Counted from the stretch's first letter, positions 32,001-40,668 are shown. The stretch: DNA of 64,000 bases from Amycolatopsis keratiniphila subsp. keratiniphila (GCF_001620365.2 NZ_LQMT02000034.1:1-64000), one strand, 5' to 3'. Translations and numbers: made by a program. The notes: generated from the letters alone by a model not told the origin.

Positions 32001-32501
32001 GGAGCCGGAGGTGTAGAGGAGGTGGACGAGGTCGTCCGGCCCGGCGGGGCAGTCGACAGGCCCGTCCGCGGGCTGGGGCACGTCGAGCGCCTCGATGCCT
32101 TGCGCGGCACCGAATTCGGCCCGCGCGCAATCACCTACGACGAGGGAGACCTCGGCGTCCGCCGCGATTTCGGCCAGCCGCGCCTTCGGGCCGCCGGGTT
32201 CGAGCGGCACGTAGGCGGCCCCGGACAGCAGCACCCCCACGACGGTGGAGATCAGCTCCGGCCGCCGGTCGGCGCAGACGCCGACGCGGGTGCCGGGCCC
32301 GGCGCCCCGGGCCCGCAGCAGCCGGGCGACGCCGGTCGCCGACGCGACCAGTTCGCGATACGTCAGCCGGGCGTCCCCCTGCCGGACGGCGACCGCGTCG
32401 GGGGTGCGCGCGGCCTGGGCGAGGATCAGCCCGGTGAGCGTGGTGTCCGGATAGGACAGTGGCGGGCCATGGCCACCCACGACGGGCAAGGTGTCGGTCA
32501 C
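29046..32501 (-). CDS. NRPS A-T-C-T protein
   Basis: This 1151-residue protein has A about 20-510 ([28 protein letters not shown]), T about 535-600 (GGNSIAAMRL), C about 620-1050 (LHHAVFDGWS, complete HHxxxDG) and T about 1065-1130 (GGHSLALARV). The A-domain code I read, D-A-M-F-A-G-A-V-V-K, matches no code I know well; a hydrophobic residue is only a weak guess. The final C-T pair has no A domain, so its carrier must be loaded in trans or serve as a relay. The tail is strongly basic (RRGRTQTRRPRR). The GTG at 32501 overlaps the previous stop; the PKS starts 10 bp after its own stop. Confidence 0.93.
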   Translation of the reverse strand: MTDTLPVVGGHGPPLSYPDTTLTGLILAQAARTPDAVAVRQGDARLTYRELVASATGVARLLRARGAGPGTRVGVCADRRPELISTVVGVLLSGAAYVPLEPGGPKARLAEIAADAEVSLVVGDCARAEFGAAQGIEALDVPQPADGPVDCPAGPDDLVHLLYTSGSTGRPKGVLTSHRNVVAFVTGFAAALGIRPGARALGISSLAFDAFTMDVFVPLTHGGSVQLTGTADRSDPERLRRFLVEHDVEWGFVTPTLLSMIDPATVPGWRVIACGGEPVPAELAARWLPGRRFFNAYGPTETTVVVVTDEVTGIPADPLPLGRPTPNHRAYVVDAGLRPVAPGEIGELLIGGPGVALGYLGSPELTAEKFVDDPITPGERLYRTGDLARELPDGRLEFAGRADRQVKVRGQRIELGEVEAALTTHPDVDAAAVTAVPGPAGTRLVAFLAPASAPSDVDELGRDRLTAAMRPAAIRVLDRLPVNPLTGKIDRPALRELAEAALAGQQDLGPLGSPAERAVAAIWRRVLGAGAGTDFLASGGNSIAAMRLVAALRTELAADVAAEDVLATGTLDGLTRRVAAASPLTGPGLTTGHAPTLSPQQRRLWFLDQLAPDAAPYNIAMAFRLTGALDVDALRHALRAVAERHDVLRWRIRAVDGAPVADRLPPSDVPLPVTPVTEDGLRARLAADAATPVHLDREAPWRVRLYRLGETEHVLGFTLHHAVFDGWSQDLLCADLSAAYRGEPLPPPVASYADYAVWRAGRDERREAVDVAWWTGRLAGAPSTVDLPRDRPRSAVQTYRGASLRQSFSDGVADAVRALAARTGTTRAGVLLAAFGQLLRRLTGASDHLVATVVADRQLAECQEVAGFFVDIVPVRLRADDAADFASHVRDGAAELLAATAHPAAPVERLVEALGVPRDPARAPLVQVMFNVLNFAEPRLDLPGVTSAWLPVDKPGSPFDLTVYVHDDGVELLYNPDLFDHTRMAGLAEDYVALLGALAAAPDAPVGTSVPELPRADVRTAAPAAAGRVRARLAPVVADPAALAATEAVIARAWCDVLGVAEVGHNDNFFDVGGHSLALARVHAQVTARLARRIPMVDLFTHPTVRALAAHLHSGDAASPELARAAERVAARRGRTQTRRPRRTAGPAGPG

Positions 32502-35500
32502 CGAGGGGTCTCCTGGTCGGTTGTGTGCTGGGGCGATGGGTCGATCCAGTGCCGCTCCCGCTGGAACGGGTAGCCCGGCAAGGGGACGCGGCCGGGATCG
32601 CCGTCCGCTGCCCACTCGATGTCGCCGCCCCCGGTCCACTGAACGGCCAGGTCTCGCTCTGCCCCGGCGGGGCCCTCGACGTCGGTTCCGTTCGCCAGCA
32701 CCGCGTCGAGCGCGGCCACCGCCGCCTCGACCGAGTCGGCCACCACGGCGGCCCGGCACGCGAACGCCCGGCGGACCGACAGCGTGTACGCCACGTCCCC
32801 GAGGTCCGGCGCGTCCGTGGAAAGCCGTTCGCGCAGCAGGGAAACCGCCTCACGCAACGCCTTCGCGTCACGCGCGGACACCGGCAGGACGAACGGACCG
32901 CTCGCCTCCGGCCGTGGCGGGACGGCGGGGGCCTCCTCCACGATCACGTGCACGTTCGTGCCGCCCATGCCGAACGAGCTGACCCCGGCCACCCGCCGGT
33001 CGCGGTCGGGCCAGTCGGTGGCCTTCGCCGGGACGTACCAGGGGCCGCCCGCCAGGTCGACCTCCGGATGCGGGGCCGTGAAGTGCAGGCTCGGCGGGAT
33101 GACGCCGTGCCGCACCGACAGCACGGCCTTGATCAGCCCGGCGATACCCGCCGCCGTGTCGAGGTGCCCGATGTTCGTCTTCACCGAGCCCAGCGCACAC
33201 GTTTCCGGCGGCGTGTCCCGGTAGACGCGGTTGAGCGCGGCGACCTCGATCGCGTCGCCGAGCGGGGTTCCGCTGCCGTGGGCTTCGAGCAGCGCGACCT
33301 CGTCCGGGGCGACGTCCGCGAGGGCCAGCGCCTCGGCCACCGCGGCCGCCTGCCCGGCCGGTCCCGGCACGGCGTAGCCCGCGCGGTCCGGGCCGTCGTT
33401 CGTGATCGCCCAGCCGGGCAGCACGGCGTAGACGTGGTCGCGGTCGGCGACCGCGTCCGCCAGCCGCCGAAGCACGACCGCGCCGGCGCCCGAGCCGAAT
33501 CCGGCGCCCGCCGCGGCGACGTCGAACGCCCGGCACCGGCCATCCGGCGAGACGAGCCCGCCACTGCGATAGCGCGGCCACGTCACGCTCGCCCCTCCGG
33601 CCAGCGCGACGTCGCACCGGTAATCCAGCAGGCTCTGCGCGGCCAGCGCCACCGCCGCGAGTGAACTGGAGCACGCGCTCTGCACGGCCACCGCCGGCCC
33701 GGTCAGCCCGAGCCGGTACGCGACCTGGCCGGGCAGGTGGTCGGTGAGCTGGCGGCCGGGCAGCCGCCCCTCCCAGTCGTCCGGGTCGACGTCGCCGGTC
33801 ACCGCCGGGTTGCCGAACAGGTGGAACAGGAAGTAGCGGTTCACCGAGGTGCTCGTGAACACCCCGACCGGTCCGGTCTCGGCGGCGGGGTCGCGACCCG
33901 CGTCCTCCAAAGCCTGCCAGGCCGTTTCGAGGAACAGCCGGTGTTGTGGGTCGGTCCGCGCGGCTTCGTCGGCGGTGAATCCGAAGAACCCGGCGTCGAA
34001 GTCTTCGACACCTTCGATCCGGCCGCCCGCTCGAACGTAGGCCGGGTCGGCACGCAGGCCCGGCCCGATGCCCAGCGCCGCCAGCTCTTCGTCGGTGTAG
34101 TCGTGGATCGAGTCGACGCCCGCGCAGAGGTTCCACCAGAACGAGGCGGCGTCCGGGGCGCCGGGGAAGCGGCAGGCCAGCCCGACGACGGCGATGAGGT
34201 CCCCGGTCTGTTCCTCCGCGGTGACCCGCGGCTGAGTGTCCGAAGTGGACTCCGTGAACCAGGCGGCCTGCCCGGCGATCGTCGTACGCTCGAACAGGGC
34301 GAGCATCGGGACGTCCACCCCGAACTCGTCGGCCAGCCCCGCCTGCACGCGGCCGAGCCGCAGCGAGTCGCCGCCGGCGTCGAAGAACGCCTCGGTGCGC
34401 CCGATCCGGTCACGGCCCAGCACCGCGCACCAGATCCGGTGCACGCGTTCCTCGTCCGGGGTCAGCCGCTCGGCCGGGACGGTCGCGGCCGTCCGCGGGT
34501 CCGGCAGCGCCAGTTCGTCGAGTTTTCCGGTGACGGTCAGCGGAAAAGCGTCCAGCACGGCGACGGCGGCGGGGACCGAGTAGCCGGGCAGGACGTCTGC
34601 CAAGGCGGCCCGCAGCGTCCGGCCGTCCGGTCGCGGCCCGGCCGCGGTCACGTAGGCGAGCAGGTCGCCGTCGCGCACGATCGCGCGGGCCTCGGCCACG
34701 CCGGGCTGTTCGGCGAGCCGGGCCTCGATCTCGGTCAGCTCCACCCGGAAACCGCGGACCTTGACCTGCCGATCGATCCGGCCGAGGCAGACGAGGTTCC
34801 CGTCCGGCAGCAGCGCTGCGAGGTCGCCGGTCCGGTAGCGGCGGCCACCGTCGGCCGTCACACCGAACGCCGGGCTGGGCTGGTCGAGGTAGCCGTCGAC
34901 GAGGTGCCGCCCGCTCACTTCGAGTTCCCCGCCGGCCAGCACGGTGAGCGTGAAGCCGGGCAGCGCGCGCCCGATCGGCAAGGGTCCCTCGGCGTCCGGA
35001 GGCAGTTCGTCGGCGGTCGTCCGGTAGTGCGCGGCGAAGGTCACTTCGGTGGCGCCGTAGCCGTTGACGAACACGCACTCCGGCGCGAACCGGCCCCTTC
35101 GGACGTCGGCGTGGGTCGCCTGCTCGCCGCCGAGCAGCACGGTCCGCACGGACGGGAGGCCGGTCTCGCCGAGGACGTCGAGCAGGTGCCGGTAGACCGT
35201 GGGCGTCGAGTGGTAGACGGTGACTTCGTGCCTGGTCAGCTCACGCGCGGCGTGGGCGAGACCGTGCGCCCGCAGGTCGACCGGCACGACCGCGGCCCCG
35301 GTGAGCAGGGCCGGGTACAGGTCCGGGATCGCCGCGTCGAAGCCGAACGACGCGAGCAGGCTGAGCCGGTCGGACGCGGTGATGCCGAGCGCGGCGATCT
35401 GGTTGTCGACGACGTGCAGGAGGTTGCGGTGGGTCTGCGCGACGGCCTTCGGCCTGCCGGTGGACCCGGACGTGAACAGCACGTACGCCGGGCTGTCCGG

Positions 35501-36007
35501 GTCGGCTTCGGGCACCGGAAGCGGCGCGGTCTCCGCACCCGAGCGCACGAGCCGCGCGGAACCGGTGCGGCACAAGGACTCCGCGAGCTCGACGTACTCC
35601 GGATCCGCGAGCACGGCGGTCACCCGCGCGGCCGCGAGCTGGTGCTCGAGACGCTCGCGGGGGAAGGTCGGGTCCAGCGGGACGTAGGTGCAGCCCGCGG
35701 CGAGCGTGCCGAGGATCGCCGCGATCGCGGCGCTTCCGTGCCCGGTGACGAGCCCGACCCGCTCTCCCGGCCGGACACCGGCGTCGCGCAACCGCGACGC
35801 GCGACCGCCCGCGAGCCCGGCGAGCCGGTCGTAGGTGATCCCGGTGCCGTGCTCGAAGACCGCGATCCGGTCCGGTGATCGCCGGGCGTGCACCTCGAAT
35901 CGGCCGACGCAGCCGTCTTGTCTCATCGGGCGTCGGACAGTCGCTCCGAGGCTTTTCGGGCGCGCGACAACAACGGCGTGGACTTCATCTTGCTCCCCAG
36001 TGACCAT
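32498..36007 (-). CDS. Hybrid A-T-KS loading protein lacking its AT domain
   Basis: First gene of the operon, 1169 residues. A about 35-500 ([13 protein letters not shown]; core 5 reads NGYGATE), T about 520-585 (GGDSLRLGRV, Ser548), KS about 604-1030 with Cys779 (QSACSSS), His910 (EAHGSGT) and His948 (NIGHLD), then the KS-AT linker to about 1100. The text jumps straight to VPLPGYPFQRERHW (about 1142-1154), a motif that normally follows an AT, so the AT is missing. The A code I read, D-A-P-H-L-G-G-F-A-K, is unknown to me. No C domain precedes it, so this is the initiating protein. The start is uncertain: ATG 36007 has no clear ribosome site, and ATG 35926 is an alternative. Confidence 0.9.
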   Translation of the reverse strand: MVTGEQDEVHAVVVARPKSLGATVRRPMRQDGCVGRFEVHARRSPDRIAVFEHGTGITYDRLAGLAGGRASRLRDAGVRPGERVGLVTGHGSAAIAAILGTLAAGCTYVPLDPTFPRERLEHQLAAARVTAVLADPEYVELAESLCRTGSARLVRSGAETAPLPVPEADPDSPAYVLFTSGSTGRPKAVAQTHRNLLHVVDNQIAALGITASDRLSLLASFGFDAAIPDLYPALLTGAAVVPVDLRAHGLAHAARELTRHEVTVYHSTPTVYRHLLDVLGETGLPSVRTVLLGGEQATHADVRRGRFAPECVFVNGYGATEVTFAAHYRTTADELPPDAEGPLPIGRALPGFTLTVLAGGELEVSGRHLVDGYLDQPSPAFGVTADGGRRYRTGDLAALLPDGNLVCLGRIDRQVKVRGFRVELTEIEARLAEQPGVAEARAIVRDGDLLAYVTAAGPRPDGRTLRAALADVLPGYSVPAAVAVLDAFPLTVTGKLDELALPDPRTAATVPAERLTPDEERVHRIWCAVLGRDRIGRTEAFFDAGGDSLRLGRVQAGLADEFGVDVPMLALFERTTIAGQAAWFTESTSDTQPRVTAEEQTGDLIAVVGLACRFPGAPDAASFWWNLCAGVDSIHDYTDEELAALGIGPGLRADPAYVRAGGRIEGVEDFDAGFFGFTADEAARTDPQHRLFLETAWQALEDAGRDPAAETGPVGVFTSTSVNRYFLFHLFGNPAVTGDVDPDDWEGRLPGRQLTDHLPGQVAYRLGLTGPAVAVQSACSSSLAAVALAAQSLLDYRCDVALAGGASVTWPRYRSGGLVSPDGRCRAFDVAAAGAGFGSGAGAVVLRRLADAVADRDHVYAVLPGWAITNDGPDRAGYAVPGPAGQAAAVAEALALADVAPDEVALLEAHGSGTPLGDAIEVAALNRVYRDTPPETCALGSVKTNIGHLDTAAGIAGLIKAVLSVRHGVIPPSLHFTAPHPEVDLAGGPWYVPAKATDWPDRDRRVAGVSSFGMGGTNVHVIVEEAPAVPPRPEASGPFVLPVSARDAKALREAVSLLRERLSTDAPDLGDVAYTLSVRRAFACRAAVVADSVEAAVAALDAVLANGTDVEGPAGAERDLAVQWTGGGDIEWAADGDPGRVPLPGYPFQRERHWIDPSPQHTTDQETPR

Positions 36008-36424
36008 GCAGGTGAAGAATTACGCAAGGTTAAGACGGCAGGCCGCGACGAGGAATACGATTTCCATCGATTTGGTCCGAATGGCGCACTGATCTTGGAC
36101 CACAAGACGCAGCAATCCACGTCTTCCAGCCCAATCCGGCACCTTGACGGCTTTTGTGACCGATTCGCCGACCACCATCGACACTCAGTCGATTACTTTT
36201 GGTAATGCGTCGGATATTAACCGACACCGTACCGAGGAATGCATTCACCAAAACAAAGTGGACAATTTTCCGCAATCGATTCAGAAATACGCGGAGGACG
36301 GTCACCGTCCTCAATGGACTAACCCAACGTGACCGGCCGTGTTCGCCGCAGACCCGCCGGAACCGCGAGCGTCTCCGGCGAGTCCCAGTTGAGAACTGGA
36401 CGCACGACGACTACAAGGGAATGA
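36008..36424. promoter_or_regulatory. AT-richer divergent regulatory region upstream of the NRPS/PKS operon
   Basis: This 417-bp gap is visibly richer in A/T than its surroundings and should contain the promoter of the whole minus-strand biosynthetic operon and that of the secreted protein gene. I see a dyad GTCGG-7 bp-CCGAC (36209-36225, over ATATTAA) and the palindrome at 36294-36312. I cannot assign -35/-10 hexamers with confidence. No SARP, LuxR or TetR pathway regulator adjoins it. Confidence 0.5.
36294..36312. promoter_or_regulatory. 19-bp palindrome GAGGACGGTCACCGTCCTC
   Basis: A perfect 9-bp dyad around one C lies about 110 bp upstream of the secreted protein gene and about 290 bp upstream of the NRPS start. 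GAGGACGGT is also the core of the terminator at 37415-37452, so it may be a repeat-derived hairpin rather than an operator. Confidence 0.4.
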
Positions 36425-37402
36425 ATGAAGACGCTACTCAAGAAGGCGACGATCACCGCCGCGGTGAGCACGCTCCTGCTCGGCCTGACCGTGGTGGGCA
36501 CCGCCTCCGCTGAGGCCGCGGCCATCACCTGTGACACGAAGTCCAGCGGCAAGGACGGACCCTTCTACCACGGGGAATCCGCCTCCTACGCCTACGACAA
36601 CCGGTTCAGCAAGAGTCATCCCGTCCCCGCGCTGGCGACCAACGTCCCGCAGGGCACGGCGACCTGGTCGAACTGGGACGGCTCGAACGACCTGATCCTG
36701 GTCTCCTCGTACGAGTCTGGTCACCGCAGCGCCATCATCATCGGCATCGACGCCAAGACCGGCAAGCAGATCGGCCAGGCGCTGCTCGCGTACTCGCACG
36801 TCGGCGGGATCGCCGTGTTCGAGAAGCAGGGCTGGGCGTTCGTGTCGGGCAAGGGCGACACGATCCGCAAGTACTCGCTGGCGAAGCTGAAGAACGCGAT
36901 CAAGAAGTCGCTGCCCATCGAGCAGGAGGGGACGGCGCAGACCGTCTACGCCTCCTCCTTCCTCACCAGCCACGGCCCGACGAACACCCTGTGGGCAGGC
37001 AAGTTCGAGGACGCCAAACGCGGTCTGATGCACTCGTACACCGTCGGCGCCGACGGCAAGCTGAGCTACCGGCCGGGGTCGTGGGAGGTGCCGACGAAGA
37101 CGCAGGGCCTCATCGTCACCAAGGACCTGTTCATCTACAGCACTTCGCACGGCAGGAACAACCGCAGCAACATCTACGTCGTCCGGCGCGGCGCCGGCGA
37201 CAAGGACCTGGACACGGCCAAGAAGCACTGCTTCCGCGCGCCGAGCATGTCCGAGGGGCTGACGGTCTACGGCAGCAACGTCTACCTGGCGTTCGAGTCC
37301 GGCGCGCACTACTACAGCAAGGCCGCGGACAAGCCGAGGAACATCATCTCGAACCTCCACAAGGCGCCACTGTCCTCTTTGGAGGCACTCGCGCCCCGGT
37401 GA
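36425..37402 (+). CDS. Secreted protein of unknown function, beta-propeller-like
   Basis: This 325-residue protein has a clear Sec signal peptide (MKTLLKKATITAAVSTLLLG, cleavage likely after TASA near residue 29). The mature part has repeated short beta segments such as IIIGIDAKTGKQIGQALL, AVFEKQGWAFVSGKGDTIRKYSL and NIYVVRRG, which suggests an incomplete propeller. Two Cys are widely spaced. I recognise no catalytic motif. AAGGGA precedes the ATG at a fitting distance. It shares the intergenic region with the biosynthetic operon but reads away from it and ends at a strong terminator, so a link to the pathway is not indicated. Confidence 0.8.
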   Translation: MKTLLKKATITAAVSTLLLGLTVVGTASAEAAAITCDTKSSGKDGPFYHGESASYAYDNRFSKSHPVPALATNVPQGTATWSNWDGSNDLILVSSYESGHRSAIIIGIDAKTGKQIGQALLAYSHVGGIAVFEKQGWAFVSGKGDTIRKYSLAKLKNAIKKSLPIEQEGTAQTVYASSFLTSHGPTNTLWAGKFEDAKRGLMHSYTVGADGKLSYRPGSWEVPTKTQGLIVTKDLFIYSTSHGRNNRSNIYVVRRGAGDKDLDTAKKHCFRAPSMSEGLTVYGSNVYLAFESGAHYYSKAADKPRNIISNLHKAPLSSLEALAPR

Positions 37403-37414
37403 CGGAACGCGGCG

Positions 37415-37452
37415 AACGGGCGAGGACGGTTTCGAAACCGTCCTCGCCCGTT
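37415..37452. terminator. Bidirectional terminator, perfect 19-bp palindrome
   Basis: AACGGGCGAGGACGGTTTC and its exact complement meet without a loop at 37433/37434, between the convergent secreted protein and protease genes. The T-rich end CCCGTTTGT on the plus strand supports termination of the plus-strand gene. Confidence 0.9.
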
Positions 37453-37454
37453 TG

Positions 37455-38246
37455 TCACGCCTCGCTACCGGAGTGGCTCGCCTGCTGCTCGGCGATCCAG
37501 TCCCGGTACACCGTCACGTCGGTCCAGATACCCAGACCGCTGGCGCACTTCGGGTCCTCGTCGCCATCGCGGCTGGTGGCGCCGACGAGTTCCCACTCGC
37601 CCGGCCTGCCCTTGATCTGCGGCCCGCCCGAGTCGCCGTAGCAACCCATCGCGTCCGGTGTGTCGGAACCGGTGCAGATCTCCTTGCCCGCGGCCAGATT
37701 TCGGCAATCCTCCGCCGGCCTGACCTTGGTGTCGAGCTCCTGGAGGATCTCCGGCGCCCCACAGGTCTGGTCCGCGCAGTGCTCGCCCCAGCCGAGGATC
37801 CGGGTCGCCGTGCCCGCTTCGCCCACCGCCCCGGCGATCTTGATCGGCTTCTCGCTCACCGCTTTGTCCAACCGCACCAACGCGATGTCCGCGCCCGGCG
37901 GGTTCTGCCCGACGAAGTCCGGATGCACGATGATCCGGCTGACACCGGTCTCCGTGCCCCCGCTGTTGTGCTGCCGCGCCCCGATCCTGGTCCTGATCTC
38001 CCCCGGCTGCGCTCCCTTCACACAGTGCGCCGCGGTCACCACCCAGTTCTCGCTGATCAGCGAGCCGCCGCAGAAATGGTTGCCGCCCTGCTGCAGCGAC
38101 ACCATGAACGAATAGTCCTCGGTGGCGTCGTGCCCGCCGATGACGAAGGGCGTCGGCCCCTCGGCCGCCGCCGCGGCGACCCCCGGGATCAGCAGCGCTC
38201 CCGCCGCGGCCAGCCCGACCGCCAGTACCCCTGTTTTGCGAAGCAT
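37455..38246 (-). CDS. Secreted S1 family serine protease
   Basis: This 263-residue preproenzyme has a signal peptide (MLRKTGVLAVGLAAAGALLI), a short propeptide and a mature N-terminus near VIGGHDATEDYSFMV. The catalytic triad is His74 (TAAHC), Asp120 (DIALVRL) and Ser206 (GDSGGP), with six cysteines for three disulfides. The residue at the base of the S1 pocket (six before Ser206) is Met with Gly next to it, so a trypsin-like preference for Lys/Arg is not supported; a chymotrypsin-like pocket is more likely. It acts outside the cell. The ATG at 38246 has GGGGAG upstream. Confidence 0.94.
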   Translation of the reverse strand: MLRKTGVLAVGLAAAGALLIPGVAAAAAEGPTPFVIGGHDATEDYSFMVSLQQGGNHFCGGSLISENWVVTAAHCVKGAQPGEIRTRIGARQHNSGGTETGVSRIIVHPDFVGQNPPGADIALVRLDKAVSEKPIKIAGAVGEAGTATRILGWGEHCADQTCGAPEILQELDTKVRPAEDCRNLAAGKEICTGSDTPDAMGCYGDSGGPQIKGRPGEWELVGATSRDGDEDPKCASGLGIWTDVTVYRDWIAEQQASHSGSEA

Positions 38247-38455
38247 TATCGTGATCTCCCCGTAGACGACGAATTACTTACCGTCGTCACACTATGAGGC
38301 GAAGATCATGACCGGATCGGCTCATCGGCCGGGGCGCCATTGGCCGAATGGCCGACCCAGCGTGACCGCGTCACACGATAGGCGTCCAGGGTCGGAGTCG
38401 GTACGGTGCTGGTGACAAAAGGGTTCCCAGCTGTCGACGCATTGTGAGGTGAGGG

Positions 38456-39256
38456 GTGTCCGTGCAGGGTGAACGGGTTCCAGAGGGAGTCGACGTCCGA
38501 TTGCCCAGCGCGGCCCGGGTCTACGACTGGCTGCTCGGCGGCAGCCACAACTTCGACGCCGACCGCGCCGTCGGCGAGAAGGTCGTGGCCGTCCTGCCGT
38601 CCGGGCGCCGGGTCGCCGCGTCCAACCGGGCGTTCCTGCGCCGTGCCGTGCGGTACATGGTCTCCCACGGCATCACCCAGTTCCTCGATCTGGGCTCGGG
38701 GATCCCGACCGTCGGCAACGTGCACGAAATCGCGCAGGACATGGACCCCGGCTGCAAGGTGGTCTACGTCGACTACGACAAGGTCGCCGTCGCCCACAGC
38801 CGCCTCATCCTCGACGGGAATCCGAACGCCACCGTCGTCGAGGCGGACCTCTGCCGGCCGGAGGAGGTGCTGAACTCCGCGGCGACGCAGGAGATGCTGG
38901 ACTTCGATCGGCCGATCGGGCTGCTCATGGTGGCCGTCTTCCATTTCATCCCGGACAGTCTGCGCCCCGCCGAGATCGTCGCCCGGTACCGCGAAACGCT
39001 GCTGGCCGGCAGCCTGGTCGCGCTGTCGCATTTGACCGCCGACCACGCGCCCGAGGCGATGGCGGCGGTCACCGAGGCGATGAAGAACAGCCGGGATCCC
39101 ATGTATTTCCGCCCTTACGCCGAGGTCGCCGCCCTGTTCGACGGACTGGACCTGGTCGAACCCGGTGTCGTGAGCGCGCCGTTGTGGCATGCGGAACCAG
39201 GTCTCCGCGATATCGAACCGGACGACGTCTACGCCGGCGTCGGGCGCAAGATCTGA
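38456..39256 (+). CDS. SAM-dependent methyltransferase, DUF574 family
   Basis: This 266-residue protein belongs to the actinobacterial DUF574 (PF04672) group, which has a Rossmann-type SAM-binding fold. It shows the family start SAARVYDWLLGGSHNFDADRAVG, the glycine-rich FLDLGSGIPTVGNVHEIAQ and the acidic VVYVDYDKVAVAHS. Such genes are numerous in antibiotic-producing actinomycetes and mostly uncharacterised. GTG 38456 is used here; a second GTG at 38462 sits better behind GAGGGG. It stands alone between a protease and a flavoprotein gene, so no substrate can be inferred. Confidence 0.88.
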   Translation: MSVQGERVPEGVDVRLPSAARVYDWLLGGSHNFDADRAVGEKVVAVLPSGRRVAASNRAFLRRAVRYMVSHGITQFLDLGSGIPTVGNVHEIAQDMDPGCKVVYVDYDKVAVAHSRLILDGNPNATVVEADLCRPEEVLNSAATQEMLDFDRPIGLLMVAVFHFIPDSLRPAEIVARYRETLLAGSLVALSHLTADHAPEAMAAVTEAMKNSRDPMYFRPYAEVAALFDGLDLVEPGVVSAPLWHAEPGLRDIEPDDVYAGVGRKI

Positions 39257-39280
39257 GGGCCCGACGCCGCTCCTCGTGGC

Positions 39281-40474
39281 TCAGCCGACCTCCCCGAGCG
39301 GCACCGAAGTGTCGGCGAGCCGGTCGGGGTTCACCGGTCGTCCGCCGCGGATCAAGGCCGCGATCGGGTCGGTGACGTCCCAGACGTTGACGTTCATCCC
39401 CGCCAGCACGCGGTCTTCCTTGAGCCAGAAGGCGATGAACTCCCTCGCCCCGACGTCGCCGCGGAAGACGACCCGGTCGTGACCGGCGTTGTGGCCGAGG
39501 TACTCCATCCCGAGGTCGTACTGGTCGGTGAAGAAATACGGGAGTTCGTCGTAGGTTTCGTCCTTGCCGAGCATCCCGGCGGCCGCGACGGCGGGCTGTT
39601 TGAGCGCGTTCGCCCAGTGCTCCACCCGGACCGGATGGCCCAGGAACGGGTGATCCGCGTTGGCGACGTCACCGGCGGCGAAGATGTCCGGGTCGCCGGT
39701 GCACAGGTGCGCGTCGACGCGGATGCCGTTGTCCACGGTCAGTCCGGCGGCTTCGGCCAGCGCGGTGTTCGGGATCGCGCCGACCCCGACGAGGACGGCG
39801 TCGGCGTCGACACGTGTGCCGTCGGCGAGGCTGACGTGTTTCGCGCCCGCTTCGGCCACCTTGACCCCGAACCGCAGGTCGACGCCGTGTGCGGCGTGCA
39901 GGTCCGCGAACACCCTGGCCACGTCGGCTCCCAGCGCGGGCAGCAGCGGCAGCTCGAGTGCTTCCAGCACCGTCACGTCGAGACCGGCCTGCCTGGCCGC
40001 CGCCGCGGCTTCGAGACCGATCCACCCGGCGCCGACCACCGCGAGCCGGGACCCGGTCTCCAGTACCTGCCGCAGCCGCTCGGAGTCGTCGAGGCGGCGC
40101 AGCGTGAGCGCGTCCTCCGCGCCGGGCAGGACGCGAGGTTCGGCACCCGTCGCCAGCAGCAGCTTGGTGTAGCCGACCCGGGTGCCGTCGGCGAGCTCGA
40201 CCTCGTGGGCCGCGCGATGGATCGCGGTGACGCGGGCGCCGAGCCGCAGCTCGACCTCGTGGCCGGAGTACCAGCCCCCGTCGTGCACGAAAGCGCTGTC
40301 CGGCCCGGCTTTGCCGGTGAGCATGTCCTTCGAGAGCGGCGGCCGTTCGTACGGACGGTGCCCCTCGTCGCCGAGCAGCACGATCCGCCCGTCGAATCCC
40401 TTGTCGCGTAAAGCTTCCACGGCCTTCGCACCGGCCAGGCCGGCACCGATGACCACAAACGTCGGCGATTCCAC
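39281..40474 (-). CDS. FAD-dependent NAD(P)H:ferredoxin reductase family protein
   Basis: This 397-residue flavoprotein has an N-terminal FAD Rossmann motif (VVIGAGLAGAKAVEALR), a central NAD(P) motif (LAVVGAGWIGLEAAAAAR), the second FAD motif (TGDPDIFAAGDVAN) and a C-terminal reductase domain (FFTDQYDLGMEYLGHN). This is the layout of reductases that pass electrons to [2Fe-2S] ferredoxins for P450s or Rieske oxygenases, or of rubredoxin reductases. No ferredoxin or P450 gene adjoins it. The GTG start at 40474 has GAGGAG upstream. It is convergent with the methyltransferase gene, with 24 bp between them. Confidence 0.93.
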   Translation of the reverse strand: MESPTFVVIGAGLAGAKAVEALRDKGFDGRIVLLGDEGHRPYERPPLSKDMLTGKAGPDSAFVHDGGWYSGHEVELRLGARVTAIHRAAHEVELADGTRVGYTKLLLATGAEPRVLPGAEDALTLRRLDDSERLRQVLETGSRLAVVGAGWIGLEAAAAARQAGLDVTVLEALELPLLPALGADVARVFADLHAAHGVDLRFGVKVAEAGAKHVSLADGTRVDADAVLVGVGAIPNTALAEAAGLTVDNGIRVDAHLCTGDPDIFAAGDVANADHPFLGHPVRVEHWANALKQPAVAAAGMLGKDETYDELPYFFTDQYDLGMEYLGHNAGHDRVVFRGDVGAREFIAFWLKEDRVLAGMNVNVWDVTDPIAALIRGGRPVNPDRLADTSVPLGEVG

Positions 40475-40668
40475 TTGTCAGCTCCTCATGGGTCGGGTTA
40501 CCGCCCTTTTCGCCAACGAAGTTTGGTCTTATTCTCGTCGGCGGTCAAGTCCGCAGGTAGGCAACACCCGATCGGAGTTGATCCAACGGGTGACGGTGTT
40601 ATGGAGGGACGGGCTCCGGCCCGCGGGACTACTCGGCGTGGCCGTGGGCGCGTGAGTGCTACGACGGG

